Shown here: positions 35,763-43,035 of the stretch, in pieces | Layout: every line of letters begins with the position of its first letter | How positions within the stretch are numbered: position 1 is the stretch's first letter | NCBI GenBank assembly: GCA_001913845.2 | Contig: MKGP02000098.1 | Span: 1 to 43,035 of the forward strand | Source of the DNA: Limnothrix sp. CACIAM 69d | Lineage (GTDB): Bacteria; Cyanobacteriota; Cyanobacteriia; CACIAM-69d | Length of the DNA: 43,035 bases | Reading direction: 5' to 3' | The notes under the pieces: model-generated | What the model was told of the DNA's origin: nothing | The model's input: only the letters and a program-made list of their open reading frames with translations | Databases searched by the model: none | Position numbers and translations under genes: made by a program

Positions 35763-37012
35763 TAATGATGGGAATGTTGATGATGAGCGTGATCATGGGA
35801 ATGGCCATGATGGCTGTGATTGTCACCATGAGCATGACCGTGATCGTGACTGTGATCATGACCATGATCATGACTATGGCTTTGGTGGTGATGATGCTCG
35901 GAATCGAGGCTGGAGCGATCGAACCCGGCAAAATGAATTACAGTGCTGGTTTCTGCCAATAACTCCGTAATCAGCGGATCAGCCCAATCCGCCGCCATGG
36001 TCAAAAACTCAGGATGATCATTTACGCAGGGCAATTGTTGATAAATCACCTCAGGATATTGACGCTGGAGCGCTAGGAAAATATGGTCCACATCCAGCAA
36101 GGTTTCATGGTTTTCGGTGGCAAACCCGATCGGGGCCATCAAAATTGCTTTGGCTCCCAGTTCAATTAAATTGCGAGCCGCCAATTGAGCATTGGGCTGT
36201 GTCCAATCGATCATGGGCGTATCGTGATTGAGCCAGCCGATCGAAATCAGGGGATAACGAGTGATTAGCTCCCGGCGCACCGATTCATACAGGGCTTGGC
36301 TTTCGGCAATTCCTGACACAAATCCCTTGGCTTCGTGGGGACAACCATGATTCAGTAGCACAATGCCAATTTGCGACGGCAAGAAGTGCGATCGCCAGTC
36401 CCGATCAATTTTTTCGCTCACCAACTTTGCCAGCAGTTGAATATAGCTAGCCTGGTCATAAAACGACGGGAAATAGCGCATTGATCGCACCCAATGGGTG
36501 TCGCCATCGGTTAACTGACTCAAGGCCCGGTTGACCTGCTCAATAGCAATTCCACTGGTAAAAATGGAGTCCACCACCAGTAAGGGATAAATCAGTAACT
36601 TGCTAAATCCCCGATCGCGAATTTCTGCCAAAACTTGCTCTGGCAAATGGGGACGACAGAAGTTAAACGCCTTAAACACCGAGACGCGATCGCCCCAACG
36701 TTGTTTGAGTGCTTGCTCAATGCCCGATCGTTGACGCTCAAAAATGGCATTGTGGGGGGAGATAAACTGACCATGTTGGTGACTCCACTCATGCAAATCA
36801 AAGGCCGCCAATAATTTTGCCAAAGGCGGATAAACCCATTGGGGAACCGGAGCAAACTTGGCAGTTAACAGGTTCAAAGCCTGTTCGTTGTAATTGGCAA
36901 AATCCGCATAGGATTCCACTTCGCCATAGCCCATCAGCAAAACTGCCACCCGATCATCACCGGGCCCGGTTTCGACTTCCGATGGGTCGATCGCGCTGAT
37001 TTGGGTTGCCAT
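35762..37012 (-). CDS. Ferrochelatase/sirohydrochlorin chelatase-family protein with His-rich C-terminus
   Basis: From the ATG at 37012 the protein has 416 residues. The core has two chelatase-like halves: VAVLLMGYGEVESYADFANY at the start, HLPEQVLAEIRDRGFSKLLIYPLLVVDSIFTSG in the middle, then IGIVLLNHGCPHEAKGF (the His-containing motif of the second half) and LIELGAKAILMAPIGFATENHETLLDVDH with the Glu/His pair used for metal insertion. The last 45 residues contain 24 His (35765-35899), alternating with Asp, Ser and Gly. HemH and CbiK/CbiX relatives insert Fe, Co or Ni into tetrapyrroles; His tails are known on Co and Ni chelatases and chaperones. I infer a Co/Ni-related chelatase, but a ferrochelatase-like role is possible. 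Confidence 0.8.
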   Translation of the reverse strand: MATQISAIDPSEVETGPGDDRVAVLLMGYGEVESYADFANYNEQALNLLTAKFAPVPQWVYPPLAKLLAAFDLHEWSHQHGQFISPHNAIFERQRSGIEQALKQRWGDRVSVFKAFNFCRPHLPEQVLAEIRDRGFSKLLIYPLLVVDSIFTSGIAIEQVNRALSQLTDGDTHWVRSMRYFPSFYDQASYIQLLAKLVSEKIDRDWRSHFLPSQIGIVLLNHGCPHEAKGFVSGIAESQALYESVRRELITRYPLISIGWLNHDTPMIDWTQPNAQLAARNLIELGAKAILMAPIGFATENHETLLDVDHIFLALQRQYPEVIYQQLPCVNDHPEFLTMAADWADPLITELLAETSTVIHFAGFDRSSLDSEHHHHQSHSHDHGHDHSHDHGHAHGDNHSHHGHSHDHAHHQHSHH

Positions 37013-37224
37013 CAGGGGGGATTGACCTTCAGCCTTTTGAGAAAACGCAGCCACAGCAAATGCCTCGTGGGGGGATTCATTTCTATTATGAAAGCGGAAT
37101 CAAATTTCAGTTGGTCAATCGGAACCAGTTAAGGGAAATTCTTGAGAAGAAGACAAGTTTCTTTGGAGATCTTGAGCAGAGTTCTTGTCTTTTTGTAATG
37201 CTTGATCATTAAACGCAAACATTA

Positions 37225-37950
37225 ATGGGGAATGGTGTAACAATCTCAATGGAAAATTCAAATAAGTATGCAAATAATTGGAGCGCTGGCAATCGTTTCA
37301 ATGGGGTGGATCAAACCCCTGATTTTCAACGCCATGGCCCTCGCAATGACGCTCCACTCACTGGCGAGGCTCAAGGGCCCAGATCTCAGCCCCAACGCAC
37401 CCAGGCCGCCAGGCCGATTTGTTGCATTTGTCCCGGCTTTGCGGATCGATCGGCGACGGAGCAATTTTTAGCGGCCACCTGGAAACTCGCCTGGCCGCAA
37501 CCTTTGGTGATTTGGGAGGCCACCTATCAGAGCGATCGGGTGCTGGAGGCGCTGCGGGCGATCGATCCCCAACGGGCGATCGGGCTAATTGGCTTCAGTG
37601 CGGGAGTGGTGGCGGCCTTGGGAGCCGCTCAGGCTTGGCAGCGGCGCGGTGGGCGAGTGCGGGCGGTGTTTGCCTGGGATGGTTGGGGGGTGGCGCTGCC
37701 GGGGGGGCTGCCAATTTATCGGTTCAGCCACGATCGATGGACGCATCACAGTTCCGCTTGGTTGGGGGCCGGGCGGGCGCAGTTTTGGGCCGATCCACCC
37801 TTGTCCCATCAAGCTTTTTGGCGATCGCCCGATCGCGCTTGGGGGTGGTGGTCTATGCCCGATCGGGCCCCCAGCCGCACGACGGCCGCCGCCATGCTGC
37901 AAACCTATCTCCAAGGTTGGTATGGTCTGGGCGAGGACGGGGCTGCTTGA
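37225..37950 (+). CDS. Alpha/beta hydrolase-like protein with GFSAG elbow, unknown function
   Basis: A 241-residue protein. The first 65 residues are polar and probably disordered. The rest has a strand ICCICPGFADRSATEQF, then IGLIGFSAGVVAALGAAQAW with the nucleophile-elbow pattern G-F-S-A-G, VRAVFAWDGWGVALPGG and a late His cluster around RWTHHSSAWLG. This looks like a small, shortened alpha/beta hydrolase; a clear catalytic Asp is not evident. An internal ATG at 37249 is an alternative start. I recognise no named family. It ends 25 bp before a MITE-like element and is convergent with the CHAD gene. Confidence 0.65.
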   Translation: MGNGVTISMENSNKYANNWSAGNRFNGVDQTPDFQRHGPRNDAPLTGEAQGPRSQPQRTQAARPICCICPGFADRSATEQFLAATWKLAWPQPLVIWEATYQSDRVLEALRAIDPQRAIGLIGFSAGVVAALGAAQAWQRRGGRVRAVFAWDGWGVALPGGLPIYRFSHDRWTHHSSAWLGAGRAQFWADPPLSHQAFWRSPDRAWGWWSMPDRAPSRTTAAAMLQTYLQGWYGLGEDGAA

Positions 37951-37975
37951 TGGATCAATTCCTTGAAACTGCTAG

Positions 37976-38109
37976 GCAGGATGCCTGAAAAGCCAAAACT
38001 GCTACCTTGCAGGTTTCACCGATCAGCGAAGACAAGGGGCTTCAGCCCCTTGCCCCCACGACCACTCGTAATTTTGCTAGTACCCCAAGTTACTGCTCAG
38101 ACATCCTCT
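37976..38109. repeat. MITE-like palindromic element, copy D
   Basis: The left end reads GCAGGATGCCTGAAAAGCC, the right end in reverse AGAGGATGTCTGAGCAG. It contains GATCAGCGAAGACAAGGGGC, the palindrome AAGGGGCTTCAGCCCCTT and CCCCACGACCACT. Orientation is as for copy C. Its right end overlaps the stop codon of the CHAD gene: TAG there is formed by the element's terminal AG and the preceding T. Confidence 0.75.
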
Positions 38110-39133
38110 AGGAGTTGAGGTGGGGGCGATTCACCACGTCTCGGATCCGTTCCCGTTGATTGGGGCGATCGAACTGTTCCTGGAGCTTCAGCCAGTTTTC
38201 CCAAGCCCGATCGCGCTGTTGTTCCAGCAAACCAGCCCAGACGGGCGCATCGGTGGCCCACTGAATCCCGATCGTTTTCACCAAAAAGTTTTCCAGCACG
38301 GCGATATCTTGCAAATCGCCTAACACGGTTTGGATATCGCCAATCGCGTCGAGCAATCGCTCGTATTCACTGCCATAGAAATCGGTGAAAAGGGCCATTT
38401 GATAGCGCACCCGTTTGGCCACCTTGCGCAGGTCATGGATCACCGCCCACTCCAACAACGAAAGATCCGTGACCGATCGCCCCTCGGTTTGCACCAACCA
38501 GCCGGGATGCATTAACCAGTGGGACAAAATGGGCAACAGCAAATCGGGAACCACCACCACGGCGGGCCAATCGGCGGCGGGCCGCAGGCGCGGCTGGGCA
38601 ATCCAACGCCCAAGGGCCGTGTTGATGGCGGGCCATTCGCGTTTTTGCAGGGTTTTGCTAACGCGACTGAAGGCTTTTTGGCGTTGGCCAGCCAGCTCTT
38701 CGCGAACCGTTTGCAAAAGGGGCTGTTCTTCCGGGGGCAGGTTTTGGAGGTAGCGATCGCGCAAGGTTTCGTCCATCACGTCCAAATCGCGCAGTTCCCC
38801 CAAAATTCTGGCCACTTGCCCCACGGCCCGCTCGCTGGCCCGTTTGGGCAGCTCAATGGCCGAGGCAAAGCCCACCATGGCCGATCGCAACCGTCGCAGG
38901 GCCACGCGCATTTGATGCAACTCTTCGGGATCCTGATCTTTGAGGACGGCGGCTTCGTGGCGGCCGGCCTTGGCCCAATGCTTTTCGATCGCGGCTTGGG
39001 CCGTGGCCCCGAGGCTGCGGGGATTGGGGTCGGCGGGTGAGTCTAGGGGCTGATCGCCGGCCACCCGATCGCGATCGCCAGCAGGGCCGCCAGCAGGGTT
39101 TGCAGACCGTTCACGACTTCGTTTGTTAACCAT
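38108..39133 (-). CDS. CHAD domain protein
   Basis: From the ATG at 39133 the protein has 341 residues. It has the conserved-histidine helical CHAD domain: IEKHWAKAGRHEAAVLKDQDPEELHQMRVALRRLRSAMVGF at its start, then RDLDVMDETLRDRYL and, in the second half, VIHDLRKVAKRVRYQMALFTDFYG and ENFLVKTIG. CHAD proteins bind inorganic polyphosphate, often with polyphosphate granules; no triphosphatase (CYTH) domain is attached here. The ATG at 39133 makes it overlap the upstream DUF92 gene by 91 bp; a GTG at 39064 would reduce the overlap to 22 bp. The overlap points to translational coupling. The stop codon coincides with a MITE-like element's end. Confidence 0.85.
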   Translation of the reverse strand: MVNKRSRERSANPAGGPAGDRDRVAGDQPLDSPADPNPRSLGATAQAAIEKHWAKAGRHEAAVLKDQDPEELHQMRVALRRLRSAMVGFASAIELPKRASERAVGQVARILGELRDLDVMDETLRDRYLQNLPPEEQPLLQTVREELAGQRQKAFSRVSKTLQKREWPAINTALGRWIAQPRLRPAADWPAVVVVPDLLLPILSHWLMHPGWLVQTEGRSVTDLSLLEWAVIHDLRKVAKRVRYQMALFTDFYGSEYERLLDAIGDIQTVLGDLQDIAVLENFLVKTIGIQWATDAPVWAGLLEQQRDRAWENWLKLQEQFDRPNQRERIRDVVNRPHLNS

Positions 39134-39846
39134 GGCTGCTGCTCCTGCCAAGTCGCGCCCACAATACTTTCCACTGTTGTAGCCAGGAATGCGGCGATCG
39201 CGCATCCCAAAATTCCGAAGGGAGAAATTAAGCCCACACCCCAGGCCACAAGGGCTTGGGCGATCGAGGCGGCCAAACCGGCCAGGGTTCCTTCCAGGCT
39301 GACGGCTCCTTCGGTTCCCGGCGGCACGGGCTGAAAGGAAATCACCGAAAAGGTTCGCCGGCCATAGGCTTTGCCGATTTCACTGGCGCAGGTGTCGGAG
39401 AGTTTGGCGCTGAAGCTGGCGGCATAGGCCAAACTGAGAAGAGGGATCCAGGTTTGGGCGATCGCCCGATCTGGCATCAATGACAACAGCCCGATCGCCC
39501 CAGCACAGAGGGCCCCGCCAAGGGCCGATCCCCAAACGTTTTCCGGGCCCCTTGCGCCCGATCGTTTTTCAGCAATGCCAGCGGCTTCCTTGCGGGCCAA
39601 ACCCACCCGAGTGACGGCCGACCCCGCCAAAAAATAGAACCCCACCACGGCATAGCCCGGCCAGCCCATGCAACCCCACACCAACACACCCAAAATCCAA
39701 GCATGGACAATGCCGGCCGGCGTGAGCAGTTTTTTGGGGGCGATCGCCACTAGGGTGAGCAGCAGCGTGTTCAGCACCGCCGCCGTGAGCCAGGGGTGTT
39801 GAGCTGCTTGCTGGGTAATGGGCGTTGCGATCGCGCTGAAATCCAC
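39043..39846 (-). CDS. DUF92 / TIGR00297 family membrane protein, VTE6-like phytyl-phosphate kinase
   Basis: A 267-residue protein with about six to seven hydrophobic segments. The family core is FSAKLSDTCASEIGKAYGRRTF, ISFQPVPPGTEGAVSLEGTL, then AAFLATTVESIVGATWQ. Plant VTE6 and its cyanobacterial counterpart of this family convert phytyl-phosphate to phytyl-diphosphate, for tocopherol and phylloquinone. The first step's enzyme family (VTE5-like) is encoded at 28315, 10 kb away on the other strand. The start is ATG 39846, and the gene overlaps the CHAD gene downstream. Confidence 0.87.
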   Translation of the reverse strand: MDFSAIATPITQQAAQHPWLTAAVLNTLLLTLVAIAPKKLLTPAGIVHAWILGVLVWGCMGWPGYAVVGFYFLAGSAVTRVGLARKEAAGIAEKRSGARGPENVWGSALGGALCAGAIGLLSLMPDRAIAQTWIPLLSLAYAASFSAKLSDTCASEIGKAYGRRTFSVISFQPVPPGTEGAVSLEGTLAGLAASIAQALVAWGVGLISPFGILGCAIAAFLATTVESIVGATWQEQQPWLTNEVVNGLQTLLAALLAIAIGWPAISP

Positions 39847-40039
39847 GGCAGCCTTTTCCTTCAGACCTCTCCTGCCATGCTATCAGGTGGGTGGTGGTTC
39901 CCTCTGGCTTTGGCAATTTCTCTAAACCGTTCTCATCATGATCACTTCAACAGCGATAACTTCGGCAACCGGGGCTTCAACTATTCCCGCTCCCGCAAAT
40001 TTGGATGCGGATTTGGATGCAAATTTGGAAGTAACTCCC

Positions 40040-40498
40040 ATGGGTCAACCCTTCGGTTCCGAAAGTCCCCGGGCGATCGCCCTATTTCACTTGGCTTTTC
40101 CAGTTGCCAACCTGGCCCAAACCAAGGCCTTTTATATTGATGGGCTGGGTTGCACCGCTGGGCGAGAGGGGCCCAACTCGCTGATTTTGAATTGCTATGG
40201 CAACCAAATTGTGGCCCACGTGAGTCCTGGGGCCTGCCAACCGCAAAAGGGGATCTATCCACGTCATTTTGGGTTGGTGTTTGCGGCTTTGGCCGACTGG
40301 CAGACCTTGATCGATCGAGCCGAGGCCAAACAACTCACCTTTGAGCAGCCCCCGCGCCGTCGGTTTCCTGGGGAGCAATTGGAACATTACACGGCGTTCT
40401 TAGCTGATCCGTTCCACAATTTGCTGGAATTTAAGCACTATGTTCATCCTGAGGCAATTTTTGGGGCCGTGGATGACCAACGGGTGGGCGATCGCTAA
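40040..40498 (+). CDS. VOC (glyoxalase/dioxygenase fold) protein
   Basis: From the ATG at 40040 the protein has 152 residues. It has one VOC domain: ALFHLAFPVANLAQTKAFYIDGLGCTAGREG at the start, with the metal His; HFGLVFAALADWQTLIDRAE in the middle with another His; and TAFLADPFHNLLEFKHYVHPE with the metal Glu near the end. This metal triad is consistent with an active enzyme, but VOC members include glyoxalases, dioxygenases and resistance proteins. GGAAG upstream supports this start; an ATG at 39938 adds a Thr/Ala-rich stretch of 34 residues. No neighbour suggests the substrate. Confidence 0.85.
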   Translation: MGQPFGSESPRAIALFHLAFPVANLAQTKAFYIDGLGCTAGREGPNSLILNCYGNQIVAHVSPGACQPQKGIYPRHFGLVFAALADWQTLIDRAEAKQLTFEQPPRRRFPGEQLEHYTAFLADPFHNLLEFKHYVHPEAIFGAVDDQRVGDR

Positions 40499-40669
40499 GC
40501 GGTTGGAGATCGTGCCGATCTGTCGATCCGAAGATTGTGCTGGTCAGAAATTGCGCCGATCGGGAGATCAACCGCTGACCCGGCGATCGAACCGGGCTGC
40601 GCTAACCGCCAAGGGCCTAGACGGAGCAAGCTAGACTAGAAACAGTCCACACCGCCAGCAGCTTTCAGC

Positions 40670-42778
40670 ATGATGCGCTTTTTTGGAATAGGATCTCCCT
40701 CGGAATCATCGCACCACACCGCCAACCGATCGCAGGGCGATCGAACCGGTGGGGGGCATCCCGGTTCATGGATCCTACCCACCCGATCGCGCCATCGTCG
40801 GCGACGGGCGATCGCCTCGGCCCTGCTGCTGTTTAACCTGTTGACGGTGACCGCGCCCGCCTTGGCCCAAGGTCAACTGGCCCAAGGCCAACATAACGAT
40901 CGCTCTTCCTCGGAGGCGACTTCCACCACTGGCCAACCTGCCAACCAGCCCGCCAACCAGCGCCGCGGCCGCACCCTCACCTACGGCGACCTGATGGAAA
41001 AGTTGGAAGCGGGTCAGGTCAAGCGAATTGATCTGTTTCCCGCAGAACAACTGGCCCGGGTCTTTTTGGATCAAAATGGTCGCGCCAGCTCGCCCTACGA
41101 AGTGACTCTGTTTGAGCGCAACCCGGAATTGATCGAAATTGCCCGGGCGAAGGGGGTGGAACTCTCGGTGCAAGAGTCGGTCGATCGCACCGCGGCCCTG
41201 AGCCTGATTGCCAATTTGTTGTTTGTGGGGTTGGTGATTGCCCTGCTGGTGAACATTGTGCGCCGCACGGCTAATGCTTCGGGCCAGGCCATGAACTTTG
41301 GCAAATCCCGCGCCAAGTTCCAGATGGAAGCCAAAACCGGCGTGACCTTTGATGATGTGGCCGGGGTGGAGGAAGCCAAGGAGGAGCTACAGGAAGTGGT
41401 GACTTTCCTGAAGCAGCCGGAACGCTTCACGGCCGTGGGGGCCAAGATTCCGCGCGGGGTGTTGCTGGTGGGGCCGCCGGGAACGGGTAAAACCCTGTTG
41501 GCCAAGGCGATCGCCGGGGAAGCGGGTGTGCCCTTCTTCAGCATGTCCGGTTCGGAATTTGTGGAAATGTTCGTGGGGGTGGGCGCATCCCGGGTGCGGG
41601 ATCTGTTCCGCAAGGCGAAGGAGAGCGCTCCTTGCATTGTGTTTATTGATGAAATTGATGCGGTGGGTCGCCAACGGGGCGCGGGCATCGGCGGCGGTAA
41701 CGATGAACGAGAACAAACCCTCAACCAACTGCTGACCGAGATGGATGGGTTTGAGGGCAACTCCGGAGTGATTATTATTGCCGCCACGAACCGCCCCGAT
41801 GTGCTGGACTCGGCCTTGATGCGACCGGGCCGGTTCGATCGCCAAATTACCGTTGATTTGCCCAGCTACACGGGGCGGCTGGCGATTTTGCAGGTTCATG
41901 CCCGCACCAAAAAGATTGAAGAAGGGGTGTCGATCGAGGCGATCGCCCGGCGCACTCCCGGCTTTGCGGGGGCTGATTTGGCGAACCTGCTCAATGAGGC
42001 GGCGATTTTGACGGCCCGGCGACGGAAGCCGGCCATCAGCCTGGAGGAAATTGACGATGCGATCGACCGGATCACCATTGGCCTGAAGTTGGCTCCTCTG
42101 TTGGATAGCAAGAAAAAACGCCTGATTGCCTATCACGAGGTGGGCCATGCCCTGTTGATGACGCTGCTGAAGCATTCTGACCCGCTGAACAAGGTGACGA
42201 TCGTGCCCCGATCGGGCGGTATTGGCGGGTTTGCCCAACAGGTCTTCAATGAGGAAATGGTGGATAGCGGTCTCTATACCCGTGCTTGGATTCTCGATCG
42301 AATTGTGATGACCCTGGGGGGCCGGGCGGCCGAACAGGAAGTGTTTGGCGATTCCGAAATCACCGTCGGAGCCAGTAACGATCTGAAGGTGGTCAGCACC
42401 TTGGCCCGCGAAATGGTCACTCGCTATGGCATGTCGGATCTGGGTACTTTGGCCCTAGAAAGCCAATCGGGCGAGGTGTTTTTGGGACGGGGTTGGATGT
42501 CGCAGCCGGAATATTCCGAAGAGGTGGCCGCCAAGATCGATCGTGCCGTGCGGGAAATTGCCGTCAACTGCTACGAAAAAGCCTGTCAGATCCTCCGTGA
42601 GCATCGAGAACTGGTCGATCGATTGGTTGATCAATTGCTCGACGAAGAAATGATCGAAGGGGATGAATTCCGCAAAATTGTTCGTTCCTACGTCCCAATT
42701 CCCGACAAGGATTACCCGGAGGATCGACAAATGCGTCAAGCCAGCAACGCCGGTAGCCCGGCTGCGGCAAGGGTTTAG
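40670..42778 (+). CDS. ftsH: ATP-dependent zinc metalloprotease FtsH (cyanobacterial FtsH1-like)
   Basis: A 702-residue membrane-anchored AAA protease. An unusually long basic N-terminus precedes a hydrophobic segment ending in APALAQG (about residues 45-70), a periplasmic/lumenal domain and a second helix (about 178-198). The AAA module has GPPGTGKT (about 268-275), the pore motif [13 protein letters not shown], Walker [16 protein letters not shown] and the second region of homology [19 protein letters not shown]. The peptidase has HEVGH (489-493). The C-terminal half ([25 protein letters not shown]) is closest, from memory, to the slr1390-type FtsH1, which with FtsH3 acts in iron acclimation; FtsH2/3 repair D1. 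It ends 257 bp before the window edge. Confidence 0.96.
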   Translation: MMRFFGIGSPSESSHHTANRSQGDRTGGGHPGSWILPTRSRHRRRRAIASALLLFNLLTVTAPALAQGQLAQGQHNDRSSSEATSTTGQPANQPANQRRGRTLTYGDLMEKLEAGQVKRIDLFPAEQLARVFLDQNGRASSPYEVTLFERNPELIEIARAKGVELSVQESVDRTAALSLIANLLFVGLVIALLVNIVRRTANASGQAMNFGKSRAKFQMEAKTGVTFDDVAGVEEAKEELQEVVTFLKQPERFTAVGAKIPRGVLLVGPPGTGKTLLAKAIAGEAGVPFFSMSGSEFVEMFVGVGASRVRDLFRKAKESAPCIVFIDEIDAVGRQRGAGIGGGNDEREQTLNQLLTEMDGFEGNSGVIIIAATNRPDVLDSALMRPGRFDRQITVDLPSYTGRLAILQVHARTKKIEEGVSIEAIARRTPGFAGADLANLLNEAAILTARRRKPAISLEEIDDAIDRITIGLKLAPLLDSKKKRLIAYHEVGHALLMTLLKHSDPLNKVTIVPRSGGIGGFAQQVFNEEMVDSGLYTRAWILDRIVMTLGGRAAEQEVFGDSEITVGASNDLKVVSTLAREMVTRYGMSDLGTLALESQSGEVFLGRGWMSQPEYSEEVAAKIDRAVREIAVNCYEKACQILREHRELVDRLVDQLLDEEMIEGDEFRKIVRSYVPIPDKDYPEDRQMRQASNAGSPAAARV

Positions 42779-42944
42779 GACTGTGATCGCCCGATCGCTT
42801 TGGATTGATCGCCCTGAATTGATCTGGCTTGCTTTGGGTCGATCGCGTTGGCTTGATCTCGGTTAATCGTCCTGATTTGCTTAGTTTGCTTGGCCTGAAT
42901 GGACTGATTAGACCTTTTGCATCAATCAAGACCCTCACCCTAAA

Positions 42945-42969
42945 TCCCTCTCCCAAGTCGGGAGAGGGA
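42945..42969. repeat. Palindromic repeat after ftsH
   Basis: TCCCTCTCCC (42945-42954) pairs perfectly with GGGAGAGGGA (42960-42969) around a 5-nt loop, with ACCCTCACCCTAAA before it. Similar CCCTCTCCC/GGGAGAGGG stems are common dispersed repeats in cyanobacterial genomes. It may also help terminate ftsH transcripts, though no T-run follows. Confidence 0.6.
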
Positions 42970-43035
42970 CTTGAAAATCAACAACGAAATCGCCGTAACT
43001 CCCGATTTCTGGCTCCCCCTTCGCCCCCCCTTGGG

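Noticed and set aside
35765..35962. 65-codon Met/Val-rich plus frame resembling a membrane protein
   Set aside because: It is the antisense reading of the histidine tail of the chelatase-family gene; ATG/GTG repeats come from CAT/CAC codons.
41387..42238. 283-codon frame opposite ftsH
   Set aside because: Antisense shadow of the AAA and peptidase domains.
1..43035. Dense GCGATCGC octamers considered as a protein-binding or regulatory signal
   Set aside because: This is the known genome-wide HIP1 motif of many cyanobacteria; position is not gene-specific.

Overview
The window is chromosomal DNA from a cyanobacterium. It encodes PsbM, a probable Psb35-related protein, an HHL1-like protein, an FtsH1-type protease, a glgA-type glycogen synthase and two membrane proteins of the phytol-phosphorylation families. 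The HIP1 octamer (GCGATCGC) and its GATCG core occur throughout. Base composition is moderately GC-rich in the conserved genes. Genus cannot be fixed from the sequence alone; a HIP1-rich filamentous or unicellular lineage of the Limnothrix/Pseudanabaena type is only a guess.

Layout. 1-2 kb: the edge of an IS1-like element, a palindromic MITE-like repeat, then glutathione peroxidase and peroxiredoxin Q genes on the minus strand, and a small membrane/coiled-coil protein. 2-4.3 kb: mostly gene-free, but it contains the 37-codon psbM gene at 3561-3674, hidden inside a longer spurious reading frame. 4.3-11.4 kb: a PLP aminotransferase, a secreted TAP-type alpha/beta hydrolase, a polysaccharide pyruvyl transferase family protein and alaS, all on plus. 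11.5-18.6 kb: an accessory stretch with a two-gene nuclease-like/PIN cassette, Uma2, a DmeF-like metal exporter, DUF2199, a rhodanese, a broken nucleotidyltransferase, an orphan XisI, a RAYT (REP-associated transposase) framed by its own palindromes, and an HNH protein. 18.6-24.4 kb: mnmG, a CPBP protease, a family 2 glycosyltransferase and a group 2 sigma factor, all on minus. 24.9-29.3 kb: glgA, a Psb35-like protein, a Ser/Arg-rich lipoprotein, a phytol-kinase-like protein and a Mo-nitrogenase C-terminal-domain protein. 29.3-30.5 kb is gene-free. 30.5-43 kb: HAD phosphatase, def, a conserved protein, HHL1-like, anmK, an iron-staple PD-(D/E)XK nuclease, a ferrochelatase-family protein with a 24-histidine tail, a GFSAG protein, CHAD, DUF92 (VTE6-like), VOC and ftsH.

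Themes. Several genes relate to photosynthesis upkeep: psbM, the Psb35-like gene, the HHL1-like gene and ftsH for PSII; VTE5-like plus VTE6-like for recycling phytol from chlorophyll breakdown; and the chelatase-family protein, which may relate to tetrapyrrole or metal handling. Two repeat systems recur. One is a 120-230 bp MITE-like element with AGAGGAT-type terminal inverted repeats and a strong internal palindrome (four loci: 177, 15452, 32842, 37976). The other is a 31-bp REP palindrome (16975, 17645, 18548, with a degenerate copy at 15605) linked to the RAYT gene. No CRISPR array, tRNA or rRNA was seen.
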